Assembly (NCBI RefSeq): GCF_001613245.1
Contig: NZ_BDBZ01000013.1
Coordinates: forward strand, 124,001 to 188,000
Direction of reading: 5' to 3'
From: Nocardia speluncae NBRC 108251
Lineage (GTDB): Bacteria; Actinomycetota; Actinomycetes; Mycobacteriales; Mycobacteriaceae
DNA: 64,000 nt
The notes under the pieces were generated by a model. It saw only the letters and a program-made list of their open reading frames with translations. It did not search any database and had not been told where the DNA came from. The position numbers and the translations under genes are program-made. Position 1 is the first letter of the stretch; each line of letters starts with the position of its first letter. Shown here piece by piece: positions 36,496-45,114 of the stretch.

Positions 36496-36885
36496 TCAGT
36501 CCTGGCGGCCGTCGAGAGCGGCGGCGGACGCGGTGGCCACGCCCATATCTATCTCCTGGATCTGGATCGTCACCCCGTCCGGGTCCACGACGCGCAGGCT
36601 GCGCCCGAAGTCTTCGTCGAAGATCTCGTAGTCGTAGTCCAGTTCGCGCAATCGTTGCGCAAGGACCTCCAGCTTTTCGTCGGTGACGAAGGCCAGCTCC
36701 ACCGAACCCGCGGGACGCGCCTTGGATACTCGGAAATCGTGGATACCGACAGCGCCGGCGTCGGCGGCGAGCTGGGCCCATACATCCAGGTGGGCTTCGG
36801 GTCGGCAGACCAAGCCGAGACCGGTATAGAACTTGCGGCACGCTTCGACATCGGAGACATAGCGGATGGGTTGAACAGTAAGCAT
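36496..36885 (-). CDS. Glyoxalase/bleomycin-resistance (VOC) family protein
   Basis: 129 residues, two beta-alpha-beta-beta-beta units: V-Q-P-I-R-Y-V-S-D-V-E-A-C-R-K-F-Y at the start and S-L-R-V-V-D-P-D-G-V-T-I-Q-I-Q-E at the end, with the metal-ligand-type Glu in the last strand. Substrate unknown. I chose ATG 36885 because AAGGAG lies 6 nt upstream; that AAGGAG sits just inside a longer ATG at 36900. Last gene of a leftward group of four starting at 39150. Confidence 0.85.
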   Translation of the reverse strand: MLTVQPIRYVSDVEACRKFYTGLGLVCRPEAHLDVWAQLAADAGAVGIHDFRVSKARPAGSVELAFVTDEKLEVLAQRLRELDYDYEIFDEDFGRSLRVVDPDGVTIQIQEIDMGVATASAAALDGRQD

Positions 36886-36925
36886 TTTCGGCTCCTTCAT
36901 ATGGAACGGTCGGGACGGGGCCAGG

Positions 36926-37372
36926 TCAACCGGCCAGGACGGGCTCCGGTGCCTGCCGTGGTGATCGCGAGTATCGGATGAGCAGATAGATCAGTACACC
37001 GAGGGGCGCGAAGAAGATCGTGCCGACCAGTAGTACCGAGATGAGGGCGGGAGGGATGCCGCGTTCCCGGCTGTCGAAATAGATCCAGCGGCCCATGAAC
37101 AAGTCGAACGCGACGAAATGTGCCCAGGCCACCGCGGCGCCCGCGCTGCTCCCGAGGAAATCCTGGAGTCCGGGCAGATTCGGGTCGGCGAGGGCGGGGA
37201 AGAACGTGGCGAGCCGGGGGAGGGCCAGGATCGCGTAGATCGCGAGCGCAGGCAGGCAGATCAGGGGTGAAGCGACGAGGGTGCGCGTTCTGTGCCAGCG
37301 TGGGGCCAGGATCATCAGGGCCCAAAAAGGAGCCGCGGTGAGGAAAGTGATGTCGAACAGGTGCTGGATCAT
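36926..37372 (-). CDS. ABA4-like four-TM membrane protein
   Basis: 148 residues with four hydrophobic segments. It begins M-I-Q-H-L-F-D-I-T-F and has the family block H-F-V-A-F-D-L-F-M-G-R-W-I-Y-F-D near residue 97. This is the ABA4-like (DUF4281) family, named after a plant neoxanthin-synthesis factor; bacterial function is unknown. Its ATG overlaps the preceding gene's stop by 4 nt, indicating coupling to that membrane protein. Confidence 0.82.
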   Translation of the reverse strand: MIQHLFDITFLTAAPFWALMILAPRWHRTRTLVASPLICLPALAIYAILALPRLATFFPALADPNLPGLQDFLGSSAGAAVAWAHFVAFDLFMGRWIYFDSRERGIPPALISVLLVGTIFFAPLGVLIYLLIRYSRSPRQAPEPVLAG

Positions 37373-38313
37373 GGTGTTGCTCCGACCGAGATGGGTTGTC
37401 GTGGTTCGGCAAGGCGCCGCCGGATGATCGATACGGAGGCGGACGCGGCGCAGATGAGTACGAAACCTGCTGCGGCGAGGGTGACCGGATCCGGACGGAA
37501 TACCGACTGACCGCGAAGTGCCTGCCAGGTGAGCACGGCAAGCCCGGCGATGTAGGTGGCGGCACCGATCCGAATCAGGCCGGCTCGCAAGGTTTCCGAG
37601 TTCAGGGCCGCGAACCTGCGGGCGCCGTACTCCAGTGCGAGTACGGCGAAGGGCAGCAGCTGGATCGCGTGCATGCCGAGAAAATGCGGTATCCGCAGAT
37701 CGCCTCCCGCGGTGCTCCATCCGAGTAATGGGACGCCCGGTCCGCCGTCGGCCGCACCGACGGTATGCGCGCCGCGGATGGAGCTTCGCGTATCGCGCTG
37801 ATCCTGGGTAGGAGCGACCATCAGCAAGCCCAGCGCGGCGCCGAGCAAGGAAATCATCGCGCCGTAGCGAATCGCGGCATTGCGGGCGGAATCGGGTATC
37901 GGGTTACGGAACAACGTCAGGGAGACAACGAGCGTGGCGATCCAGACCACGATGATCGAGGCGCCCATCAATTCCCACAGTGCCGAGTTCAGCGGGGTGG
38001 TGAAATTGAAATGGCTGGTTGTGCCGCGCACAACTTGGATGACGATGACGATCAGCTCGATTCCGAGCCCTGCCGCCGCGACTGTGGCCGCCCGCCAGGC
38101 AGTGCGACGCCACCGGGTGAGCTGGCCGATCAGCCACGCCCAGGTGAGTGCGTAGATGAGGACCGAGAGGGCGAACTTTGCGACTTTCGCCCAGACAGGA
38201 ATGCCGGTGAGGATCCGATCGTCGACCAGAATCCCACCCAGTGCGAACACTACGAGCACGGCCATTACGGCGGCGAGCAGCATGAGCGGACGATGCAGCC
38301 GTAGAACGTTCAT
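37369..38313 (-). CDS. Hypothetical polytopic membrane protein
   Basis: 314 residues, about eight hydrophobic segments and a central polar loop (about residues 165-205). Blocks H-F-N-F-T-T-P-L-N-S-A-L-W and I-P-H-F-L-G-M-H-A-I-Q-L-L-P carry conserved-looking histidines, as in some heme- or quinone-linked membrane proteins, but I do not recognise the family. Translationally coupled to the ABA4-like gene; 15 nt after the methyltransferase gene. Probably one operon controlled by the divergent MerR protein. Confidence 0.75.
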   Translation of the reverse strand: MNVLRLHRPLMLLAAVMAVLVVFALGGILVDDRILTGIPVWAKVAKFALSVLIYALTWAWLIGQLTRWRRTAWRAATVAAAGLGIELIVIVIQVVRGTTSHFNFTTPLNSALWELMGASIIVVWIATLVVSLTLFRNPIPDSARNAAIRYGAMISLLGAALGLLMVAPTQDQRDTRSSIRGAHTVGAADGGPGVPLLGWSTAGGDLRIPHFLGMHAIQLLPFAVLALEYGARRFAALNSETLRAGLIRIGAATYIAGLAVLTWQALRGQSVFRPDPVTLAAAGFVLICAASASVSIIRRRLAEPRQPISVGATP

Positions 38314-38328
38314 GGTTGACTCCGGGAC

Positions 38329-39150
38329 CTATAACGTGGCGTGGACGAGGTAGCCCTGCGGAACACCGGGTGTACCGCGCGGCGCATCCGGGAACGGCCA
38401 GCGGCCCAGCATGGTGCCGGCGGTGCCGAGCCGGGTCACCGTCGCGTCCCACCCGCGCGTGCGGAGGAGCGCTTCTGGTTCTTCGGTGCCGTATTGCCAC
38501 GTCATATCGCGTTCGGTGAGACGGTCGAGCATGGGGCGCATCGCCGGCGATTCGAGCAGGGACGTGCCGACGAAATCGATGAGCAGCCGACTTCCGGGAG
38601 CCGAGAGTTCGGAGATCCGGTCGAGTAGCCGGTGTACGTCCGGTTCGGTGAGGTAGGGGGTGAGTCCTTCGGCGAGCCAGCAGGTGGGCTCGCCGGCCTG
38701 GAAACCGGCCTCGTCGAGTGCGCCGGAGAAGTCGGCGGCGAGATCGACGCCGATGGGGCGCAGGGTGACCTCGGCGGCGGTTCGGTCCAGGAGATCGACC
38801 TTCAGGTGCAGCAGGTTCGGCCGGTCCAGTTCGAAAAGCACTGTATCGACCGGGAAGTCGAGCCGGTAGGCGCGGGTGTCCATGCCTGCGGCCGCGATCA
38901 CGAACTGCCGTATTCCGCCGGCGGCGATTTCGGTGACGGCATCGTCGAAGAACCGGGTGCGGACGGGGATTATCGGACTGTCCCGCATATCGAGCTCGTC
39001 GAGCAGTTTCGCTCCGGCCGCACCCGCCAGGCGCGCGGCGAACGGATCCAGGAACAGGCGATCGGGTCGTTCCGATTCGGCGGCACGCAGCGCGGCTGTG
39101 AGCCGGGCCGTGGTGGCGACGGCGTCGAGGGCGGTGGGTTCTGTGGTCAC
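38329..39150 (-). CDS. Class I SAM-dependent methyltransferase (TIGR00027/LCMT-like)
   Basis: 273 residues. Family signs: T-A-R-L-T-A-A-L-R-A-A-E near the start, R-T-R-F-F-D-D near 65, A-A-G-M-D-T-R-A-Y-R-L (SAM loop) near 87, and A-E-G-L-T-P-Y-L near 160. These are abundant in mycobacteria and Nocardia as putative O-methyltransferases related to leucine carboxyl methyltransferase; substrates mostly unknown. ATG 39150. First gene of a leftward operon of four, divergent from a MerR regulator. Confidence 0.9.
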   Translation of the reverse strand: MTTEPTALDAVATTARLTAALRAAESERPDRLFLDPFAARLAGAAGAKLLDELDMRDSPIIPVRTRFFDDAVTEIAAGGIRQFVIAAAGMDTRAYRLDFPVDTVLFELDRPNLLHLKVDLLDRTAAEVTLRPIGVDLAADFSGALDEAGFQAGEPTCWLAEGLTPYLTEPDVHRLLDRISELSAPGSRLLIDFVGTSLLESPAMRPMLDRLTERDMTWQYGTEEPEALLRTRGWDATVTRLGTAGTMLGRWPFPDAPRGTPGVPQGYLVHATL

Positions 39151-39187
39151 GGGCTCATGGCTCCCAGGGTGTCGTATGTGTTAGTCA

Positions 39188-39209
39188 CACTATCGATAGT
39201 TGCACTATC
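39188..39209. promoter_or_regulatory. Operator-like repeats between methyltransferase operon and MerR gene
   Basis: ACTATCGATAGT (39189-39200) is a perfect 12-bp palindrome, and CACTATC occurs twice as a direct repeat (39188 and 39203). It lies 38 nt before the methyltransferase start and about 60 nt before the MerR ATG. This is a plausible MerR binding site serving both directions. Confidence 0.55.
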
Positions 39210-39267
39210 AGCCGCTAGTATTGTCAGCGTCGTTGCCAGCTGTCAATACCTCGACCCGAGGAGCCCC

Positions 39268-39915
39268 ATGCGGATCGCCGAACTCAGTCGCACCAGCGGC
39301 GTCCCTGTCGCGACGATCAAGTACTACGTGCGCGAAGGTCTGCTGCCGGCCGGTGTCCGCATCCGGCACAACCAGGTCGATTACAGCGAAGACCATGTGA
39401 CCCGACTCCGGCTCATCCGGGCACTCATCGATATCGGCGGGGTTTCGATAGAGACAACCAAAGAGCTGCTCGCCATGCTCGATGCCGAGACAACATCGGT
39501 CCGCGAATCGCTCGGAGCAGTGTTCTATGCCATGGGTGGTCGCCGCTCGTCGGTGGGGGAAAGCGAGTTGCAGGGCGCCGCCGCCGACGTGACGGCGCTG
39601 CTGAGCCGGCGGGAATGGAAGATTACCGACGGAAGCCCGGCGCTCCACACGCTCATCGACGTCTGCGCCGCACTCCGCCAACTCGGCCACACCGATGTGG
39701 TCGCCGCGATGGACGAATACGCCGTGGCCGCCGAACTGATCGCCACCACCGACATCGGACTGGTGCGCGGCGAGCCGACCATCGAACGGATGACCGAAAC
39801 CGCCATCGTCGGAACGATTCTCGGCGATACGATGTTGGCGGCACTGCGCCGCCTCGCTCAGGAACATGTGTCCCAGGACCTGCTGGCCGAAACCGGGCGT
39901 GATGTCGCGCAGTAG
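39268..39915 (+). CDS. MerR-family transcriptional regulator
   Basis: 215 residues. Starts with the MerR HTH: M-R-I-A-E-L-S-R-T-S-G-V-P-V-A-T-I-K-Y-Y, then E-G-L-L-P-A-G and the dimerisation helix around residues 75-110. The C-terminal domain is helical and ligand unknown. ATG 39268 has GAGGAG at 4 nt. Long open sequence upstream in the same frame is antisense to the methyltransferase and not coding. Likely controls the divergent methyltransferase/membrane operon. Confidence 0.92.
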   Translation: MRIAELSRTSGVPVATIKYYVREGLLPAGVRIRHNQVDYSEDHVTRLRLIRALIDIGGVSIETTKELLAMLDAETTSVRESLGAVFYAMGGRRSSVGESELQGAAADVTALLSRREWKITDGSPALHTLIDVCAALRQLGHTDVVAAMDEYAVAAELIATTDIGLVRGEPTIERMTETAIVGTILGDTMLAALRRLAQEHVSQDLLAETGRDVAQ

Positions 39916-40011
39916 GGCCGAACCGAGCGCGAAGCCGCCGGTAGTTCCCCGCCCACTCCTGCATCGAAACGATGCCGACCCGAGGCACCTTCGTTCCCAC
40001 AGGAGTACGAC

Positions 40012-41160
40012 ATGACCACCATCGACTGGACCGAGAACGAGTCGGCATTCTCGGCGCGCTGGCATTCCGAGAACGCATCCCCCGCACCCGCCCGCATCGT
40101 CGTCATCGACGACCGCACCACCGCGAATGCCGCCCACCGCCTTGCCAAGGCGGAGACAGGGCTGTTGTGGCGGGGTGATTTCCACAATGCCCGCCAGCTC
40201 ATCCGAGCTCTGGAACGTCGCCGGCAACGCAATCCGCGTGCCGCGGTGACCGGAAGTGATCTGGCGTCGCTCTTCGAGAGCCAACGCGCTGAACGGTCGG
40301 CGCGCGCCGAACTGCTCGGCAGAGTGCTGGTGGTACTGGAGCCCGGATACGAGCTGAGGCTGCGCCGGGCGCCGGAGGTTCGGCCGGCCTGCGAGCACGC
40401 GTACGGTACCGCCTCGGACGGCCCGGCCGCCGGTGGCACCGAACGGGTCTGCGTATCGCTACCGGAACTGCTCGGCGTGCTCAGCGCCCACCAATGGCAT
40501 CTACGAGGTGTGGAGATACCTGCGCTGGGCGCACGCATCCACCCGGACTACGGCGTCTTCTCGCCGGTCCGCGGTGAATACATCGACCTGGTCGCCCGTG
40601 CACCACTGCCGGCGGGGGCCGGACAGCCACGGGTATTCGATCTCGGCACCGGCACCGGTGTGCTCGCTGCCGTCCTCGCCCAGCGCGGTTCCCGGGTGGT
40701 GGCCACCGATATCAACCCGCGTGCGGTGCGCTGTGCCCGCGCGAACCTGCACCGCCTCGGCGTCGCGGACCGGGCGCGGGTCGTCGAAGCCGACCTGTGG
40801 CCCGACGGCCGCGCCGACCTGGTCATATGTAACCCGCCCTGGCTCCCCGCCCGGCCGACCTCCGCCCTCGAACTGGGCATCTACGACCACAACTCCGATA
40901 TGCTGCGACGCTTCCTGCGCGGACTCCCGGATCACCTCACCCCCGGCGGCGAGGGCTGGCTCATCCTGTCCGATCTCGCCGAACGCCTCGGCCTGCGAAC
41001 CCGCGACGAACTCCGCACACAGATAGCCGAGGCCGGACTCCGCGTCGCCGACCGCTACGACACGTCACCGCAGCATCCGCGCGCCACCGACGCCGCCGAC
41101 CCACTCCACGAAGCCCGGCGGCAGGAAATCACCTCCCTGTGGAGGCTGGTGCCGGACTGA
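40012..41160 (+). CDS. HemK-like class I SAM methyltransferase
   Basis: 382 residues. The C-terminal half is a methyltransferase: F-D-L-G-T-G-T-G-V-L-A-A-V-L (SAM loop) near residue 207, V-V-A-T-D-I-N-P-R-A, and I-C-N-P-P-W-L-P (NPPW catalytic motif) near 275, as in N5-glutamine or adenine/guanine N-methyltransferases. The N-terminal half (about 1-180) has no recognised domain and may select substrate. ATG 40012, with only a weak GGAG about 9 nt upstream. Stands alone between a MerR gene and an MFS gene. Confidence 0.85.
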   Translation: MTTIDWTENESAFSARWHSENASPAPARIVVIDDRTTANAAHRLAKAETGLLWRGDFHNARQLIRALERRRQRNPRAAVTGSDLASLFESQRAERSARAELLGRVLVVLEPGYELRLRRAPEVRPACEHAYGTASDGPAAGGTERVCVSLPELLGVLSAHQWHLRGVEIPALGARIHPDYGVFSPVRGEYIDLVARAPLPAGAGQPRVFDLGTGTGVLAAVLAQRGSRVVATDINPRAVRCARANLHRLGVADRARVVEADLWPDGRADLVICNPPWLPARPTSALELGIYDHNSDMLRRFLRGLPDHLTPGGEGWLILSDLAERLGLRTRDELRTQIAEAGLRVADRYDTSPQHPRATDAADPLHEARRQEITSLWRLVPD

Positions 41161-41411
41161 GCAGGTGCCGTGGAGCGGCACGCACGGAGACGAGCGCGAC
41201 GTGCGTTTCCCGTAACCGGCGATTCGGTGCCGATGAGCTGCCCGGGATCCGGGATCCTCGGCACGGCGCCGGTGACGGCGCAGCGGCGTTCCAGCGTATC
41301 GGCCGGTCCGCGGTGCCGCCCCACACGTTCCACGGCACAACCGTGGCGTCCGAGTCGGTTGCTGTGGCGTTTCGGTCGCGTGCCCGGCGCTGCTCGCTTG
41401 TTGCATCGGGC

Positions 41412-42605
41412 ATGACAACAAGCACTGTGCCGCCCGGCGCGGCAACACCGGAATCGACCCGGCGGGCGTGGCCCGCCCTGTTCATCATGTTCCTCGGCAG
41501 CTTCTCCCTGGTAACCGCCGAATTTCTGCCGCCCGGCGTATTGACCGCGCTCGCCGGCGATTTGAACGTTGCCGAGGGCATCGTCGGACTGTCGGTGAGC
41601 GCTACCGCGCTGACCGCCCTCCTAGCGGCCCTCGGGCTGAGTTCGCTGTTCCCCAGAGTCGACCGGCGCACGCTGCTGGTGGCGCTTACGGTCGCCGCCG
41701 CGGTCTCCAACATCGTGGTCGCCGTGGCACCGAATATTTTCCTGCTGCTGATCGCCCGGCTCCTCCTCGGAGTCGCCGTCGGCGGCTACTGGTCGATGGC
41801 TTTGGTGATTGCGTCGCAACTGGTGCCCGCGGCCAGGCTCGGCAAGGCGATGATGATCGTGAACGCCGGAACCACCATTGCGACAGTGGCCGGTGTACCG
41901 CTCGGCGTGCTGGTCAGTACCGTGGCCGGATGGCGAACCGCTTTCGCGGTCGCGGCGGGACTCACAGTGATCACCGCCGTCGCCGTCCGCCTGGTCCTGC
42001 CACCGATCGCGCCGACACCCGGAATCGGCCGGTCGGTGATGGGAAGCGCATCGCGTGCGCCGGGAGTGGTGCTGGGCCTGGTCGGTGTGGTCGCCGCGAT
42101 CGGCGGACATGTCGCAGGGTTCACCTATGTGCGTCCGGCATTCGCCGAGCTGCTGGGTGCCGGACCGGCGATGATCGCGGTATTGCTCGCAGTATTCGGA
42201 ATCGGTGGGGTGATCGGAAACTTCGCAATAGGCGCACTGGCCGACCGGCAGTTGAGTGTGCTGCTGCCGACGATACCGGCGGCCATCGGGGTGTCGCTCA
42301 TCGCGATCACCGTCGCCGATGTCTTCCCACCGCTGGGCTACCTGGCAACGGTGCTGTGGGGTGCCGCGTTCGGCGGCGTCCTGAACCTTGTGCAGGTCTG
42401 GGTTACCCGTATGCTGCCGGACCGCGTGGAGGCCGGAAGTGGATTGGTAGTCGGCGGTTTCCAGCTCGCAATCATCCTCGGCTCCGCGGTCGGCGGCCGC
42501 GGTGTGGACGGTATCGGACTCGTCGCGACCTACCTTCTGGCCGCGGCCGCGGCGGTGATCGGCGGCACCCTGATCCGGATCGCGCTCAGCCGGGCGCCGA
42601 GGTAG
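41412..42605 (+). CDS. MFS transporter, DHA1-like
   Basis: 397 residues, twelve TM segments. Motifs: F-S-L-V-T-A-E-F-L-P-P-G-V-L in TM1, R-L-L-L-G-V-A-V-G-G-Y-W-S-M-A (motif similar to DHA12 exporters) near 117, and a second-half A-L-A-D-R-Q loop. The family exports drugs, sugars or arabinose-like compounds. ATG 41412. Its 3' end overlaps the convergent AraC-type gene by 20 nt. Substrate unknown. Confidence 0.9.
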   Translation: MTTSTVPPGAATPESTRRAWPALFIMFLGSFSLVTAEFLPPGVLTALAGDLNVAEGIVGLSVSATALTALLAALGLSSLFPRVDRRTLLVALTVAAAVSNIVVAVAPNIFLLLIARLLLGVAVGGYWSMALVIASQLVPAARLGKAMMIVNAGTTIATVAGVPLGVLVSTVAGWRTAFAVAAGLTVITAVAVRLVLPPIAPTPGIGRSVMGSASRAPGVVLGLVGVVAAIGGHVAGFTYVRPAFAELLGAGPAMIAVLLAVFGIGGVIGNFAIGALADRQLSVLLPTIPAAIGVSLIAITVADVFPPLGYLATVLWGAAFGGVLNLVQVWVTRMLPDRVEAGSGLVVGGFQLAIILGSAVGGRGVDGIGLVATYLLAAAAAVIGGTLIRIALSRAPR

Positions 42606-43446
42606 CCGGCTCCACCTCCGGCCCCCGGGCCGCCCGCCGCCACTGCGACGGTGTGCGGCCCGTGTGCCGGCGAAACGCCCGCCCGAACGCGGTTTCGGAC
42701 CGGTAACCGAGCTGCCGGGCGAGCGAACCCACCGAAATCTCCTGTTCGGCCAAGAATCGCTGAGCCCGCTCGATCCGCAGTTTTGTCAAATAGCGCCCCG
42801 GGGTGAGGCCGGTTGCCGCCTGGAACCGGGCCGCGAACCCGGATCTCGACGCCAACGCGACCCGCGCGAGCGCCGCCACGGTCCAGTCTTGCCCGGGGGC
42901 GGCGTGCATGGCAGCCACCGCCCGCGCAATTCCCGGCTCGTTCACGCGCAGCAGCCATCTCTTCGGGGCGCAGCCGCGATCGTGCCAGGATTCGATCGCC
43001 ATCGACGCGATCAGGGTGGACACCCGGTCGCCTTGTACGCCGTGCGGGTCGGGGCATTCCTCGACGAGGTGCTGCATCATCGTCGCGGCCAGTGGGGCAT
43101 GCCGGGTGAACCCGGTCAGCAACACCCGCGGCGGCAGTGCCGCCATGGCGCTGCCCGCGATGACCGGTGCGAGCTGAACCCGCAGTACCCGGGCTTCCGA
43201 CAGGGCGTTGAGGGCGAAACGGCCGGTGTGCGGGAGGAACAGGAAATCCCCGTGCGCGAGGTCCTCCGGTTCGTCCGGCCCTTCGAGCCGGACCAGGCCC
43301 TCGGCGACGATCAGCGCACTCGGTTCACCCGGCAGGAACTGCCATCGACCCGGCTCCAGCTCGATTACGTCGCGTTGGACGAATTTCCACCGCAGATCGG
43401 CCAGAACCTCATCGATACCCCCCGGGCCCGGATCGACCAGTGTCAC
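42586..43446 (-). CDS. AraC-family regulator with cupin sensor domain
   Basis: 286 residues. The N-terminal cupin (about 1-160) reads L-E-P-G-R-W-Q-F-L-P-G and H-G-D-F-L-F-L-P-H; the C-terminal AraC domain (about 180-285) holds V-A-L-A-S-R-S-G-F-A-A-R-F and L-G-Y-R-S-E-T-A-F-G-R-A-F-R-R. I chose GTG 43446 because AAGGA lies 8 nt upstream; GTG 43485 lacks a ribosome site. Tail-to-tail with the MFS gene, which it may regulate. Confidence 0.9.
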   Translation of the reverse strand: MTLVDPGPGGIDEVLADLRWKFVQRDVIELEPGRWQFLPGEPSALIVAEGLVRLEGPDEPEDLAHGDFLFLPHTGRFALNALSEARVLRVQLAPVIAGSAMAALPPRVLLTGFTRHAPLAATMMQHLVEECPDPHGVQGDRVSTLIASMAIESWHDRGCAPKRWLLRVNEPGIARAVAAMHAAPGQDWTVAALARVALASRSGFAARFQAATGLTPGRYLTKLRIERAQRFLAEQEISVGSLARQLGYRSETAFGRAFRRHTGRTPSQWRRAARGPEVEPATSAPG

Positions 43447-43573
43447 TGTGCACGTCCTTCTCGATGCCGATCTTGCCTGATCCACGGTAGCCGGGCGGTT
43501 GTGCGGTATCGGCGAAGGGCAGCGACCCGAGGGAACTGTGCGGATAGTGGGTGGCCGGAGTCGTTGCCGCGGT

Positions 43574-44350
43574 TCAGTGGCCCGGGGGCTGGGGCGGATA
43601 CTGTGCCGCGGGATGCTGGGCTACCGGGTACTGCGGAGCCGGGTACTGCGGAGCCGGATACCGGGCTACCGGATTCTGTGGAGCCGGGTACGGCGGAGGC
43701 GACGGGTAGGGCATTCCGTACGGTGCGGGCCGGGCGGTGCGGCCCGCACCAGCAGCTCGGGCCATTCCGCTGACGGCACCGGCGAGTATCGCGGCTAGCA
43801 GGAAGAGCACCGTCGCCAGGTGCGCCAACCGGAAGCTGAGCATCTCCGATATCGCACGATTGACGAACGGTGCGGCGACCGCGGCCAGGACGCCGAGAAC
43901 TGCCACCACAGTGGCCCCGGCAGCCCGTGGTCCCCGAATGCGCCGCACCACCGCGACGGTGACTCCCACCACGACGCCCGCGCCGAGTCCGCTGATCGCC
44001 CGCCCGGCGAGCAGCATCGCGCCACCAGTGGCGAACGACGTGAGAAGCACACCGACGACCATCACGCCGAGCGCGGGAAGCACGAGCGCCGTCGGAAAGC
44101 GGCCGCCGAGAAGGAAACCGAGCGCGAACGTCACCGCCGCGGCGATCAGATACGGAAGGACGCCCATCAACAAGAAGTCCCGGGGCAGCAAGCCGAATTC
44201 CACCATCATGTGTGACAGCCGGCCGGGCTCGTACACAGAGGTGAGCATGAACAAGCCTGTGATCGTCCCGATTCCGGGTCCGATCAGCATCCACCAGGGC
44301 AGATCTGCCTCGGAGCTCAGGTGATTCCCCGTAGGCGGTAACGCGGCCAT
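43574..44350 (-). CDS. Half-size MFS-like membrane protein with Pro-rich repeat tail
   Basis: 258 residues. Six hydrophobic helices (about 20-195) resemble one half of an MFS transporter (G-G-R-F-P-T-A-L and L-A-G-R-A-I-S-G-L-G-A-G near 117), followed by a tail of P-A-P-Q-Y type repeats. A six-helix form is too short for a normal MFS protein, so it may dimerise, be decayed, or belong to another family. ATG 44350. Stands between the AraC gene and the acetyltransferase. Confidence 0.75.
   Translation of the reverse strand: MAALPPTGNHLSSEADLPWWMLIGPGIGTITGLFMLTSVYEPGRLSHMMVEFGLLPRDFLLMGVLPYLIAAAVTFALGFLLGGRFPTALVLPALGVMVVGVLLTSFATGGAMLLAGRAISGLGAGVVVGVTVAVVRRIRGPRAAGATVVAVLGVLAAVAAPFVNRAISEMLSFRLAHLATVLFLLAAILAGAVSGMARAAGAGRTARPAPYGMPYPSPPPYPAPQNPVARYPAPQYPAPQYPVAQHPAAQYPPQPPGH
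43583..43700. repeat. Pentapeptide-coding tandem repeat
   Basis: Degenerate 15-bp units (for example GTACTGCGGAGCCGG, present twice in a row around 43628) encode Y-P-A-P-Q/Y-P-V-A-Q steps at the C-terminus of the membrane protein. Low-complexity Pro/Gln/Tyr tails of this kind are common on cell-envelope proteins of mycolic-acid bacteria. Confidence 0.7.
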
Positions 44351-44398
44351 CCGTTCACGATAGTCCCCCTCGGTCGTCCGGCGCGGGGTGAGCGCTTC

Positions 44399-45055
44399 TC
44401 AACCCGGTGGTGCTGCGGCCTCGAGACCGGCGATATCGCCCGACATGATGATGCGGATGTGCTCGGTGAGGTGGTCGAGCGGCCAATCCCACCAGGCGAC
44501 CGTGAGCAGCCGGGCGATATCGCTGTCGCTGAAGCGTTTCCGGATGAGCCTGGCCGGATTACCACCGACGATCCCGTAATCGGGCACGTCACCGGTCACC
44601 ACCGAGCCGGTGCTGACGATCGCGCCGTGGCCGATCCGGGCGCCGGGCATCACCGTCGTGCCGTTACCGAACCAGACATCATTGCCGACCACGGTGTCCC
44701 CGCGGCCCGGCAGATCGGTGATCAGGTCGAAATGCTGCGACCACGAGCCGCCCATGGTGGGGAACGGGAAAGTCGAGGGGCCGTCCATGCGGTGGTTGGC
44801 GCCGTTCATGATGAACCGGACCCCGGTGCCCAGAGCACAGAATTTTCCGATGATCAGTTTTTCCGGGCCGTAGTGGTAGAGGACGTTACGGGTTTCGAAG
44901 GCGGTGGGGTCGTCGGGGTCGTCGTAGTAGGAGAACTCGCCGACTTCGATCAGTGGTGAGGCGACCAGCGGTTTCAGCAACACGACCCGCGGTTGGCCGG
45001 GCATGGGGTGCAGGACGGTGGGGTCGGCCGGAACAGGGGCGGGGGTGTCGGTCAA
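44399..45055 (-). CDS. CatB/Vat-related hexapeptide O-acetyltransferase
   Basis: 218 residues. Left-handed beta-helix repeats (I-G-K-F-C-A-L-G-T-G-V, then I-G-H-G-A-I-V-S-T-G-S-V-V-T-G-D-V near 150) and the family blocks F-I-M-N-G-A-N-H-R and G-N-D-V-W-F-G-N-G. The catalytic His is in N-H-R. The group includes chloramphenicol and streptogramin acetyltransferases. The TTG start at 45055 follows AAGGAG at 7 nt. It lies 59 nt downstream of an ABC-F resistance-type gene in the same direction, so this may be a small resistance locus. Confidence 0.88.
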   Translation of the reverse strand: MTDTPAPVPADPTVLHPMPGQPRVVLLKPLVASPLIEVGEFSYYDDPDDPTAFETRNVLYHYGPEKLIIGKFCALGTGVRFIMNGANHRMDGPSTFPFPTMGGSWSQHFDLITDLPGRGDTVVGNDVWFGNGTTVMPGARIGHGAIVSTGSVVTGDVPDYGIVGGNPARLIRKRFSDSDIARLLTVAWWDWPLDHLTEHIRIIMSGDIAGLEAAAPPG

Positions 45056-45114
45056 TGCGGAACTCCTTCGGGAAGGGTGTTCGAGGGCTGTGTTGTACCG
45101 CTGGCGATTCGGGG

